Positions 17,007 to 25,953 of a stretch of 64,000 bases of DNA are shown here, one piece after another. The stretch is taken from positions 35,797 to 99,796 of the forward strand of contig JAUWGP010000006.1 in the NCBI GenBank assembly GCA_030606335.1. Reading direction: 5' to 3'. Under the pieces are notes generated by a model that saw only the letters and a list, made by a program, of their open reading frames with translations, had not been told where the DNA came from and ran no database searches. A program made the position numbers and the translations under genes. This stretch comes from Caldifarciminota bacterium. Its GTDB lineage: Bacteria; Hydrothermota; UBA3073. Within the stretch, counting starts at the first letter, position 1, and the number at the start of each line of letters is the position of its first letter.

Positions 17007-18315
17007 ATAAAACCACTATTCTCCTGATATTTTCTACATTCGTCAAGAGAGCAATTACAACAAGAATTAAAAGGGGTTGATTTAATAAAGAACCAAGGAA
17101 TATGATTAATATTCTCATATCACGCCCTATTCTGAAGTAGTACTTTCTTGGCTCAAGTCTTCTCTTCATTAAACCATCGTATTTATCGGCTGTATAACTA
17201 TTCATGAAAGTGCCTATAATTGACAGAAAACCAATGAAGAGAACAACAAAACTCCCATTTTGAAAATATACATAATAAGTCAACCCAAAAAGAAGAAAAG
17301 CATCGGCATAGCGGTCTAAGACAGCATCAAACCATCCACCAAATTCTGTGGCCTGGAATTTCAACCTCGCTATCTCTCCGTCACAGCCGTCAATAACAGA
17401 TGATACTTGTGCCAATATTGCTCCAATAACTAAATTGATATATCCACCTAAAAAGAAGAAAAATGCACCTATGCAACAGAGGATAAAAGAAGAGAACGAT
17501 ATAAGGTTTGGAGTAATATTAGTTTTTACAAGATACTTTGAAATCCTGGTTGAGATAGGCCTATTGAAGTATCTTGATACAGGACCATCAGAGGTCTTTT
17601 TTAAAGTATCTAAAAGCTTGTTTTCCGCTTTCTTTAATACCTTCTCATCATCAACATCAATCCAGTAATCATCTTTAATATCAAAGGTTTTAGCCTTTCC
17701 ATTGGTGGCCAGCACCATTATCCCCCCAGAAAGAGAACTATCGTCATTATGTAAACTTTCTTCGATGGCGCTGAATATCGCCGGAGAACAGTGAAAAATT
17801 CCTGTATCATAAGCGTTATATTTCTTGATATTCTTTCCTGTGTCTAAAATCTTTTTGTCCTCAACGAGAACTTTGGTAACATCATCAATATCAACAAACC
17901 TGTTTGTATCGATATTATAATCTACAGCCAGCATAACCTCACCATTAGCTATTTCCTCATCCTTCAGTCTCGTAAGTATCGATTCATTAAAGATGTGATC
18001 TGCCATCAATAGAATAAAGTTCGCGTTTAAATGTTTCTTGGCTTTAAGAACAGACAGACCATTCCCCTTTTCCCATTCTTCATTTATGATATAAGTAATC
18101 TTGATATTTCTTCTCTTACAAAATCTGTTAAGGTGTCGTTTTAATTCTTCACTATTGTACCCAATTACCACATAGAAATCAGTTAGACCGGCCTTCTTCG
18201 CAGTCAATATCACCCGTTCGATAAGAGATAATCCTAAGAGAGGAATAACTGGTTTTAAAACGCCGCTTTTTGATAATCTACTCCCCTCACCAGCAGCAAT
18301 AATAAGGCATTTCAT
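16993..18315 (-). CDS. Bifunctional inositol-1-P cytidylyltransferase / di-inositol-phosphate-phosphate synthase-like
   Basis: A two-domain enzyme of 440 residues. Residues 1-~235 are a nucleotidyltransferase (AAGEGSRLSKSGVLKPVIP, ADHIFNES). Residues ~245-440 form a membrane CDP-alcohol phosphatidyltransferase with the full signature D312G313-x2-A316R317 ... G326-x3-D330-x3-D334. This architecture and the linker (GPVSRYFNRPISTRIS) match the IPCT/DIPPS enzymes that make the thermoprotectant di-myo-inositol phosphate in Archaeoglobus and other (hyper)thermophiles. Fused relatives can also act on inositol lipids, so the exact product is not certain. The HD-domain gene overlaps its 3' end. No inositol-phosphate synthase gene is visible in the window. 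Confidence 0.85.
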   Translation of the reverse strand: MKCLIIAAGEGSRLSKSGVLKPVIPLLGLSLIERVILTAKKAGLTDFYVVIGYNSEELKRHLNRFCKRRNIKITYIINEEWEKGNGLSVLKAKKHLNANFILLMADHIFNESILTRLKDEEIANGEVMLAVDYNIDTNRFVDIDDVTKVLVEDKKILDTGKNIKKYNAYDTGIFHCSPAIFSAIEESLHNDDSSLSGGIMVLATNGKAKTFDIKDDYWIDVDDEKVLKKAENKLLDTLKKTSDGPVSRYFNRPISTRISKYLVKTNITPNLISFSSFILCCIGAFFFFLGGYINLVIGAILAQVSSVIDGCDGEIARLKFQATEFGGWFDAVLDRYADAFLLFGLTYYVYFQNGSFVVLFIGFLSIIGTFMNSYTADKYDGLMKRRLEPRKYYFRIGRDMRILIIFLGSLLNQPLLILVVIALLTNVENIRRIVVLYENR

Positions 18316-18516
18316 CGATTTAATTCACCCCTTTCATAAAGGCTTATAATAACAATTTACTATTTATGGTTCTTCTCCATTTTAGTTGACAGTACCCCGC
18401 ACTATGTTATAGTACGAGGGTAAATCCCCTTGAATTCGTGCTCTTTGCATATTTATATATAAAACTGTTCACTTAAAACATTTGTAGACACACCTATCCC
18501 GTCACAGACGGGAAAT
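18316..18516. other. Gap with an orphan promoter-like site and small hairpin
   Basis: No gene is seen. On the plus strand TTGACA (18386-18391) and TATAGT (18408-18413) are 16 bp apart but face the 3' ends of minus-strand genes. Near 18498-18513 CCCGTCACAGACGGGA forms a hairpin. Confidence 0.45.
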
Positions 18517-18675
18517 TCAATTTGTGCTGGCACTTTTAAGGTCTACGACATCATCCACATCATTAATTATAATTTTCTGACCTACTCTCTCTATATAAGT
18601 TTCCTTTATCGTTATAGCCTTAACTTCCCTACCATTCATCGTGAGAATCCTGCCGTTTATAAATCCTATACACAT
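18517..18675 (-). pseudogene. N-terminal fragment of a YtcJ-like amidohydrolase
   Basis: 52 codons starting ATG at 18675 and ending TGA at 18517-18519. The peptide (MCIGFINGRILTMNG ... VVDLK) parallels the N-terminus of the intact amidohydrolase at 14849-16282 (MIAFINGDILSMEG ... IVDLK). Similarity stops exactly after VDLK, before the metal site, so the fragment has no catalytic residues. Its ATG lies two bases beyond the stop of the upstream methyltransferase, which suggests it was once a translationally coupled gene of that operon. The remainder has been lost. Confidence 0.75.
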
Positions 18676-18677
18676 AA

Positions 18678-19457
18678 TCAATTTTTCCTGATAATAAACA
18701 TCGTATACTCGTCTATCCAGGTTACTTCTTCAGTATTCGGGAACTTACAACTAATGTTCTCTTCAAATATACACAGTGCATCCTCAAGCTCTTTCTCACT
18801 ATAGAGACAAAATGTTGAATAGTGCCGATTCCTTGCCTGTTTTACAAGGAAATCAAGGCTGTAAAGCCTCCTGAACTTAAAATATTTAACAGATTCTAAT
18901 TCCAATGCAGTAATCTTTGATATTTCAGCTTCAATATCCTCAATCTCATAGAGCCTTTTTTCTTTCTCATAGAACTTCGGGCAGTACATTCCCCAGATAT
19001 TCCGTCTATTCTGACTCCTTAATCGTGTATAAATAAATAGATATCCATTTTTCCTTAATACCCTTGCACTTTCCTTTATAACCATTGTAAGATTAAAGTG
19101 CTGTACAGCATTAAACGAAAAAACGCAGTTAATGGTATTTGTAGATAGCGGAATATCCCTTCCCAGAGACCTGATTGGAGTATACTGGTTTATATTACAC
19201 AAAGAGAAGTACTCCATAAGCTGAAGAAGCATACCCTTGTTTTCATCAATACAAAAAAGAAAGAGTCTTCTACCCAGCTTTTTAAAGAGTTCTCTATCAT
19301 ATCTGCCAGTACCGCATCCTAAATCTACTGCCTTTATCTCCTTTAATTCATCAAGCTTTCTACTAATAAAATCTATTGGAGGTCTATCAGTAGTCCGAAC
19401 CTTCCTATATATACGGGATATCCTTGTGAAATGCCTGTGTAAAATATCATCTATCAT
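18678..19457 (-). CDS. Class I SAM-dependent methyltransferase
   Basis: A 259-residue Rossmann-fold methyltransferase. Motif I is VDLGCGTGRYDREL (~44-57); CIDENKGML and VFSFNAVQHF correspond to later SAM-fold motifs, and ESARVLRKNGYLFIYTRL to motif III. It resembles ubiE/COG2226-type small-molecule methyltransferases, but the substrate is not evident. The start codon overlaps the stop of the SbcC-like ATPase (ATGA), so it belongs to that operon. A DNA or repair-linked substrate is not supported by any motif. Confidence 0.87.
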   Translation of the reverse strand: MIDDILHRHFTRISRIYRKVRTTDRPPIDFISRKLDELKEIKAVDLGCGTGRYDRELFKKLGRRLFLFCIDENKGMLLQLMEYFSLCNINQYTPIRSLGRDIPLSTNTINCVFSFNAVQHFNLTMVIKESARVLRKNGYLFIYTRLRSQNRRNIWGMYCPKFYEKEKRLYEIEDIEAEISKITALELESVKYFKFRRLYSLDFLVKQARNRHYSTFCLYSEKELEDALCIFEENISCKFPNTEEVTWIDEYTMFIIRKN

Positions 19458-21772
19458 AACTTTATCCAGTTTGTCTCTATCATATTTACTCTTTTATTGG
19501 CGATATCTTTTTTAAATGCTTCCTTAACCTCGTTCTTTGCAGTGAAGTAAAGTATTTGCCAACCTTCGTCAACTATTTTCCTTAGTACATGCATCTGTGT
19601 TTTTAGTCTCTTGAAATCCGATTTAATAAAGGGGTCATCCATTATAAAAAAACCTGTATTCAAAAGCTCTCCACCAAGTGCAAGTCTTATACTGAGGTAT
19701 AACTGGTCATAGGCTCCTCCTGAAAGCTCTATGGCATCAAGCCTTTTGTTATCTTTCGCATACACAAGTAGATTCTTTTCTTCTGTATCAATTTCTACTG
19801 TTTGATATCTCCCACCAGTAATCTTTGAAAAATATTTCGAGACCTTACTCTTCCTACCAAAAAATCTTGATATCTTTTCCTCTTCCTCTTTCTCTATATC
19901 CTCAAATATACGCATAACGCTCAATACATTTTCTACATTTTTTTCAACACTATAGACAAAATCCCTTAAACTCCTATGGACATAGGAAATTTCCTTCAGG
20001 GTGCTGCAGTATACCTCACTTCTCAGTATCTCCTGTGACTCGCGTTCAATGGTTTTCAAATCATCCTGCCAGATGATTCGTTTCTTTTCAAATATCTCCC
20101 TTTCGTCAATGAATTCTGTTTTCTTTTTGTTCAATTTTCTTCCTCTTATCTCACTATACTTTATTCCTTTTGCCTTATCTTTATACGTTTCAAGTTCTGA
20201 TATACTTTTATCCCAATATTTTATCAGCTCATCTTTACTACTATATTCACCTGTTCCAAATAATGATTTTAAAACCGCAGCATGTTCTCTGCTGATATTT
20301 TCAGCATTTATCTTTCTATCAAGTTTTTCTCTATACTCTCTAAGATTTTCAGTACTTGACAATCTCTTTATTTCCTCAACAGACTTCTCAAACTCTCTTT
20401 TTTCCTTTTCATAATCTTTTATTCTCTCTTTTATTCGTTCTATTTCCCTTTCGAGTACATTTACATTACCTTCTAAATCCTTAACTTTTTTTTCCTCCTC
20501 ATTATATTCCTCTTCAAATCTTTGAATAAGAGATAGGATTTCTTCAATTGAATTAGATGAAAGGTCTATTTCAGCCATATTTAACCTTATTATCTTAAAC
20601 AGTTTTTTGAGATTTACATCCTTTTTCATAGCTCTAAAATTCTGTACAATTGGATACATTAATATCCCAAAAAATATCACTGAAAACATAAAGAAAACAG
20701 GCGAGAGCCTTATTATAGAACCTACAAGAGAGAGCCCAAGTAAAATTGAAGACAAAATCATTAATAGCTTTAACCCTTCTGACTTTGAACCCAATAGAAT
20801 AGCTTCATGACTCAACTCTTTATATTTCCTTACATCGATACCCACCTCTTCTTTCTTTCTTTTTCTTTCAGCCATTATCCTAAGTTCTCTCTCCTTGGAC
20901 TTCAAAGCCTTTTTCGTGTTCTTTTGCTCTATCTCTTTGGTCTTCAGCTCTTCTGTGCGTTTCTCAATCTCTTCATCAATGTTTCGTATATCCCTTTCTA
21001 AATCTCTGAAATTCCTTTCAACATCCTTCTCAAATAACTCTAATTCATTTATTTCCTTGATTAAATTCTTCAATTCAACCAATATTGCCAACCCTTTTTC
21101 ATACTTTTCTCTCTTCTTTGCCTGTTCAAGATTTAAAAGTTCCATTTCTATTCCCTCTAACTCTTCATTTATATCTTCGATATTCTCTTCAATTTTATCA
21201 AGCCCATCATCTTCAGCTTTTCTTTTTAAATCTTCGATAGTTTCAATTAAATCCTCTGTCTTTCTTACCCTTGTCTCTAAATATTCAGCAGCTTCTCTGT
21301 TTGATAATTTTCCACCACTGTCAGCTCTTGTTAATTTTCCTATTTCCATCAATTTGTTTTTAACTGATAAGATTTTATTACTCTTAAGACCAGTTAATTT
21401 ATCAGTGATACCAGTGTAAAATGTTTCTTCATTATATATTGATAGGTCGCTATTTCTTATAATAAAGATATTACGTAATTCCTCAGGTGATAAATCTACA
21501 AAATCAGTAATATCACCATCATCAGGTAACTTGATAGAATTACCTTCGTTTTCTAATATTATATAACCCTCTGGTTTATCATCAATCCTATCAATCCCTC
21601 TAAATATATGCTTACTTGCCTTTTTGAATAGAAGTAGTTTCACAATGGCATCAATTGTTAGTGATTTTCCCTCCTCATTCATACCATAGAAAAGATTAAA
21701 GTCTCCAAGAATAACTCTATCAGAGTCAGTTAGAGGACCATACCTGAATATGCGGAATTCCTTTATATGCAT
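19454..21772 (-). CDS. SbcC/Rad50/YhaN-like coiled-coil ATPase with membrane segment
   Basis: A 772-residue SMC-like ATPase. The N-terminus (FRIFRYGPLTD) leads to Walker A GMNEEGKSLT. Two long coiled coils (~150-310 and ~405-600) flank a hydrophobic hairpin, ~LLMILSSILLGLSLVG to VFFMFSVIFFGILMYP, as in YhaN/COG4717 proteins. The C-terminus holds the ABC signature LSGGAYDQLYL and Walker B FFIMDDPF. No CxxC zinc hook is seen between the coils; the membrane hairpin takes its place. The SbcD-like nuclease gene is just upstream, so the pair probably works as a membrane-linked DNA end-processing complex. Confidence 0.92.
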   Translation of the reverse strand: MHIKEFRIFRYGPLTDSDRVILGDFNLFYGMNEEGKSLTIDAIVKLLLFKKASKHIFRGIDRIDDKPEGYIILENEGNSIKLPDDGDITDFVDLSPEELRNIFIIRNSDLSIYNEETFYTGITDKLTGLKSNKILSVKNKLMEIGKLTRADSGGKLSNREAAEYLETRVRKTEDLIETIEDLKRKAEDDGLDKIEENIEDINEELEGIEMELLNLEQAKKREKYEKGLAILVELKNLIKEINELELFEKDVERNFRDLERDIRNIDEEIEKRTEELKTKEIEQKNTKKALKSKERELRIMAERKRKKEEVGIDVRKYKELSHEAILLGSKSEGLKLLMILSSILLGLSLVGSIIRLSPVFFMFSVIFFGILMYPIVQNFRAMKKDVNLKKLFKIIRLNMAEIDLSSNSIEEILSLIQRFEEEYNEEEKKVKDLEGNVNVLEREIERIKERIKDYEKEKREFEKSVEEIKRLSSTENLREYREKLDRKINAENISREHAAVLKSLFGTGEYSSKDELIKYWDKSISELETYKDKAKGIKYSEIRGRKLNKKKTEFIDEREIFEKKRIIWQDDLKTIERESQEILRSEVYCSTLKEISYVHRSLRDFVYSVEKNVENVLSVMRIFEDIEKEEEEKISRFFGRKSKVSKYFSKITGGRYQTVEIDTEEKNLLVYAKDNKRLDAIELSGGAYDQLYLSIRLALGGELLNTGFFIMDDPFIKSDFKRLKTQMHVLRKIVDEGWQILYFTAKNEVKEAFKKDIANKRVNMIETNWIKL

Positions 21773-21879
21773 AATAGATTTTAGATAATAGATTTTAGAT
21801 TGTAGATTTAAATATCATTGGTCATTTCCTTTTGGTCTGTAGTCTACTGTCTTTTCCCTTTGCCTTTATCCTTTTTCCT

Positions 21880-22932
21880 TTATCCTTGTACCATAGCCCT
21901 TATTGCAATGTCTCTGAGCTCTCTTCTCTGGTCTTCAGTATAAGAGGTGAGCCTTTCCTCAAATGCCTTAAACAGTTCATCTTCAATTATATGTTGTATA
22001 TCTCTAAAGTTAAAATTCTCATCTACTATGTTTACATTACTCATTATTTCTTTTAATCGGGCCTTAAATCCTTCTTCTGTTAGATTCAATTTCTCACCGT
22101 TTATCGCACCATCAATTGTGAGTAATACTACCGCTTGATGTTGAATATTGGACATTCTTCTTTTGACTGTCTCAAGTGGATGTTCGTCCAGGGTGGGGTC
22201 AAGCGTTATTATAACCTTTTCATAATGAGGTGTATCAAGGGGATATTCTTCCGGGGGTTTACCCACATTGAATATATTAACCTTTCGTACACCTGTTTCT
22301 TTTTTTGTGATGGAGATAGGTGAACCTGGATATACAAAATACCCACCGTCTTCCAATCTGTTAACAAGGAAATTTGCATGGAAGTGACCAGCCAGAACAT
22401 AGTCTATATTAAGTTGCTCAAGATATGAGAGTTTTAGTGGCATATACCTTTCTTTACCCTCATCACCAAAGTCTTCATGTGAAAAGAATAAATCAAGTAA
22501 TTCACCATGATACAATAATATATTCTTCTTTCTCTTATCAAAAAAATCTTTAAAAGAACGTAGCCTGCCAAGTAGTTCTATAGAACTGAGCCTTTCAAAT
22601 GGAACACCAATAATCCTTATACCTTTGTATTTTTCAACTGGTGTATAATCTGAAAGAATAGTAACATTATCCCCGAAGTAAAGCCCCTTTCTATAAGAAT
22701 CTATATCGTGATTGCCAGGTAGTATAATAGTATGAAATTGGGAACCAGAAAATACTTTTCTTATTTTTGGACGTAACGATTCTGCATCAACACCGCTATC
22801 AAAAAGGTCCCCACTTATAATGAGAAGGTCTACATTCTCATCCCTGGCAACCTGAATTATAGTTTCTAAGGCATTCCATCGGCTGTCACCTTCGTTTCGG
22901 AGATGAATGTCTGCTGTGTGAAGTATACGCAT
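21880..22932 (-). CDS. SbcD/YhaO-like metallophosphoesterase
   Basis: A 350-residue DNA repair exonuclease-type phosphoesterase. It shows motif I HTADIHLRN, motif II SGDLFDSG, motif III PGNHDID and later HGELLD and LAGHFHANF, giving the full two-metal site of the Mre11/SbcD class. The C-terminal ~100 residues probably bind the ATPase partner encoded immediately downstream (107 bp gap). The ATG at 22932 lacks a good Shine-Dalgarno. Confidence 0.92.
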   Translation of the reverse strand: MRILHTADIHLRNEGDSRWNALETIIQVARDENVDLLIISGDLFDSGVDAESLRPKIRKVFSGSQFHTIILPGNHDIDSYRKGLYFGDNVTILSDYTPVEKYKGIRIIGVPFERLSSIELLGRLRSFKDFFDKRKKNILLYHGELLDLFFSHEDFGDEGKERYMPLKLSYLEQLNIDYVLAGHFHANFLVNRLEDGGYFVYPGSPISITKKETGVRKVNIFNVGKPPEEYPLDTPHYEKVIITLDPTLDEHPLETVKRRMSNIQHQAVVLLTIDGAINGEKLNLTEEGFKARLKEIMSNVNIVDENFNFRDIQHIIEDELFKAFEERLTSYTEDQRRELRDIAIRAMVQG

Positions 22933-23034
22933 AGTTTAGACTAATAGAACGCAGATAATCGCAGATTAATACATATATAATAAAATCTTTTAAAAATAAT
23001 CATCACAATCAGCATAAATCTGCGTCCAAAAAGT

Positions 23035-23508
23035 TCAAATCTCAAACTCTGATACTATTTTTCCTCTGCTCGTGAGACATGAGTATCTGCAATCAAACCT
23101 TGAACATATACATATCGAATCTCGGGCATCCAGTTCCTCAGTCAGATACATATACACTATATCTGCTCCACACCTACAGGGAGAAAAAAGCTCCAGTTCA
23201 ACTCCACATTCAGGGCATCGGAGTTTTACAATTTCTCCCTTTTCTATGTCTCCTTCCACTATCTTTCTATTATCACCCTGTAAGGGAGATAGGTTGAAAT
23301 TTACTCTCCTCTCCCCTATCTCACCTATAAGATTTATTCCCCTGTGATCTTCCCATATCTTTTTACCTCTTACAAGGTTATGTCCATTCTTGCAGTAAGC
23401 CTGTGTAATAAGTATGCTTTTATCCTTTATTATCACCTTTGCTTTTTTATGAAAAAAAGTTCCCTCAGGGATGATGAGTCTCCCGTCTTTATCAAACCTT
23501 TCTTTCAA
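23035..23508 (-). CDS. Zinc-ribbon-like protein of unknown function
   Basis: 157 residues, not recognised. It begins with a TTG codon preceded by AGGAGG. Cys/His groups are YCKNGHNL, RCPECGVEL, SPCRCGADI and a C-terminal CICSRFDCRYSC, enough for two or more zinc sites. It is the first gene of the minus-strand set leading to the SbcD/SbcC-like pair (102-bp gap), so it may be an accessory of that complex. That is inference from position. Confidence 0.7.
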   Translation of the reverse strand: MKERFDKDGRLIIPEGTFFHKKAKVIIKDKSILITQAYCKNGHNLVRGKKIWEDHRGINLIGEIGERRVNFNLSPLQGDNRKIVEGDIEKGEIVKLRCPECGVELELFSPCRCGADIVYMYLTEELDARDSICICSRFDCRYSCLTSRGKIVSEFEI

Positions 23509-24026
23509 TTATCCTCCTGTGTAGTGGTTCGTTGTGTTAAATATCAACCACAGAGTGCACAGAGATTACGGATTTTTTTCTTCTCTGTGTTCTCCTAAGC
23601 ACTATGTTTTTCTAATTCATATAATAGAACAAAAGATAATAATCCCTTTAATCTAATAGTATCGGTGCTTTTTAAAAGAAAAATAAATTTATTCGAAGAA
23701 CCCTGTGGAAAAGTTCTTAAATCTTTTACTCCCTATTTAGGAACCGTAGAGCACACAGAGGAACCAAAGAGTCCTTATTTCTTTTTCCCTCAGCGACCTC
23801 TGTGGTTACAGTTCTGTGGTTTATTCATAAATTTAACATAATCTTGCGGTTGTCTTTTAAAGGCTGTCACTCCTCATAGTGTTTCCTTGTACTCACTGAA
23901 TGCGATTGCTTCGTCGTCCGTCAATCGACGGACTCCTCGCAATGACAAGAAAGAGAATGTCATTGCGAGTCCTGAACCGTATGGTTCGGGACGCAGCAAT
24001 CTCATACTTTATTATAATCATTATTC
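23509..24026. repeat. Repeat-filled intergenic region
   Basis: 518 bp without a gene. It holds a CCACAGAG/CTCTGTG element at 23548-23589 and a second related one at ~23741-23850 (CTCTGTGG and TTCTGTGGTTTATTCATAA). A head-to-head CATTGCGAG pair follows at 23902-23946 and 23959-24005. Confidence 0.75.
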
Positions 24027-24815
24027 TTATATCCTGAACTCTGCCACTATAAAAGTATGATCTGATGGTCTTTCCTGCAACCTTGGCTTTAAATCTATGT
24101 AGGCATCCACTGATTTTTCAGCAATTGGTTTTGTGGCTAAAATGTGGTCAACGCGCCATCCAATTTCTCGTTGGACTGCATTCCTTACTCTATAATCAAA
24201 AAAAGTATATTTATTAGGAACACCTGGATGATGTTTGCGAAATACATCTATAAATCCCCACTCCTTGACCTCCTTAAGTGCTTGCTGAACCTCAGGATTA
24301 AAACACACATGTCCAAGTAATCCCTTGGGGTCATGAACATCAATAGCTTCAGGAGCAACATTGAGGTCTCCTATCCATATAATCGGACTTGACGGTGATA
24401 AATATCTTTCTAAAAAAGTCCTAAATTTTTTAAACCATCGGAGTTTATATTGATATTTAGACGAGTCTATAGAATAACCCTGAGGAACATAGGTATTTAT
24501 GATAGTAATACCAGAATAAATAGCAGAGATAAATCTGGCATCTTCATCATCTGTTCCTTCAAGTCCTTTTATTATACTTTTTGGCTCTTCAATACTTACA
24601 ATTGCTACACCATTGTATGACTTCTGACCTTTGAAAATTACATAGCACCCAATTTCATTAAAGCTTGATTCAGGAAATTCAAAATCTCTAACTTTTGTCT
24701 CCTGAATACAAAGAACAGCTGGTTTATGCCTTTTCAACCATTGTATTACTATGTCCAATCTTGTTCTTATCGAATTGGCATTAAAACTCGCAACTTTTAA
24801 AACCATTGTACTCAT
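24027..24815 (-). CDS. xth: Exodeoxyribonuclease III / AP endonuclease
   Basis: Cuts DNA 5' to abasic sites and degrades 3' ends. Motifs in order are ASFNANSIR (metal/DNA), CIQETKV (catalytic Glu), NTYVPQGY (Tyr), WIGDLNVAP (Asp-x-Asn), GWRVDHILAT (Asp) and PSDHTFIV (catalytic His). The start could be 24815 or the ATG at 24806 (MVLKVASFN); neither has a clear ribosome binding site. It works in the same base-excision pathway as the uracil-DNA glycosylase and PolX in this window. Confidence 0.95.
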   Translation of the reverse strand: MSTMVLKVASFNANSIRTRLDIVIQWLKRHKPAVLCIQETKVRDFEFPESSFNEIGCYVIFKGQKSYNGVAIVSIEEPKSIIKGLEGTDDEDARFISAIYSGITIINTYVPQGYSIDSSKYQYKLRWFKKFRTFLERYLSPSSPIIWIGDLNVAPEAIDVHDPKGLLGHVCFNPEVQQALKEVKEWGFIDVFRKHHPGVPNKYTFFDYRVRNAVQREIGWRVDHILATKPIAEKSVDAYIDLKPRLQERPSDHTFIVAEFRI

Positions 24816-25307
24816 ATATCTATCATTAAATGGTTACAACTACTTAATGCTCAAAATTTGAGAATGTAACATACTCTCGTGATGAAAGATTATATGATAC
24901 CTTTTATTGCTAGTGTGTTGCACTTCTTGACGGACATGGCAATCCCATTCAAGTTGTCTGTCATTGCGAGTGAACGAAGTGAGCGTGGCAATCTCATCCA
25001 TTGATACCAATCACTGATAAGCGATTGCTTCGTCGTCCGTCAATCAACGGACTCCTCGCAATGACAGAAAAGTATATGTCATTGCGAGAACTTCAGAACA
25101 ATAAAATTCTTGTCTACCCTGAAAAAGGCGGGTTGAACAAATTGAATTTAAGATTGTTAATATCCAATATATACGGTTTTAACCATATCACGTAACTTTA
25201 GGATATCGTCTAAAACTTTAAGATTAGGGTTAAGAGTAAGAGTCTCGAAAAAATTAATTTTTTCTAAAAAGAAGCTTTATAAATCGGGGAGTTTAGCTTA
25301 CAAAAGA
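24816..25307. repeat. Repeat-filled intergenic region
   Basis: 492 bp. It holds the ATCACGAGAGT match (minus orientation, ~24860-24887), a CATTGCGAG copy at 24960-25000, and a facing pair at 25021-25066 and 25079-25091. Bases 25092-25307 show nothing recognisable. A 64-codon frame over the repeats is not credible. Confidence 0.75.
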
Positions 25308-25946
25308 TTAACCTAACAACTTAAATCTCCTTACTGCCTCACCAGGATCTGACTGCCCAAAGATACCTGTTCCACTCACGAGTATATCTGCTCCATACTC
25401 TATAACCTTCTTAGCATTTGAAAGCTTTATTCCACCATCAACCTCTATTGTTATACCCATCTCTTTTAAAACCTTAATCTTTTTTAGAGGTTCCTCCATA
25501 AATTTCTGACCACCAAACCCGGGAACTACTGTCATAACAAGAATGAAATCGACTAATTGTATAAAAGGTTGAATATCTTCAAGAGGCGTTGCTGGATTTA
25601 GAGCAAAACCCACTGTGATTTCACTCTTCTTCATATCATCTATCAAGCTCCTCGGTGATTTAACAGCCTCCCTGTGAAAAGATATCATTGATGCACCTGC
25701 ATCTCTGAAACTCTGCCAATAAAACTTTGGGTCGGATATCATTAAATGAACATCCAGAGGAATATCAGTTATTCTGCGTATCGCACTTACCAGGAGAGGA
25801 CCAAACGTAATATTTGGTACAAAGTGCCCATCCATTACATCAATATGAAGCATATCACAACCAGCATCTACTACCTTTTCCACCTCTTCTTTCAACCTTG
25901 TAAAATCACAGGAAAGTATTGATGGTGCAATCCTAATACTATTCAT
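25308..25946 (-). CDS. rpe: Ribulose-phosphate 3-epimerase
   Basis: Interconverts ribulose-5-P and xylulose-5-P in the pentose phosphate pathway. A 212-residue TIM barrel with the family motifs IAPSILSCDF, HIDVMDGHFVPNITFGP, DVHLMISDP, MTVVPGFGGQKF and IEVDGGI. Metal-site His and Asp residues are all present. The ATG at 25946 begins seven bases after a perfect -10 box, so the mRNA is predicted to be leaderless; accordingly there is no Shine-Dalgarno. Confidence 0.96.
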   Translation of the reverse strand: MNSIRIAPSILSCDFTRLKEEVEKVVDAGCDMLHIDVMDGHFVPNITFGPLLVSAIRRITDIPLDVHLMISDPKFYWQSFRDAGASMISFHREAVKSPRSLIDDMKKSEITVGFALNPATPLEDIQPFIQLVDFILVMTVVPGFGGQKFMEEPLKKIKVLKEMGITIEVDGGIKLSNAKKVIEYGADILVSGTGIFGQSDPGEAVRRFKLLG

Positions 25947-25953
25947 AACCCTT

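Noticed and set aside
20001..21419. Long plus-strand frames (up to 174 codons) opposite the coiled-coil ATPase
   Set aside because: They are antisense to a convincing gene, rich in Ser/Phe/Leu as expected from reverse-complemented Lys/Glu coiled coils, and have no domain or ribosome binding site.
23509..24026. Possible small RNA gene in the repeat-rich gap
   Set aside because: Hairpins are explained by dispersed repeats; no promoter-terminator pair was found.
25001..25195. A 64-codon plus-strand frame
   Set aside because: Made largely of the CATTGCGAG repeats; no Shine-Dalgarno and no protein-like composition.
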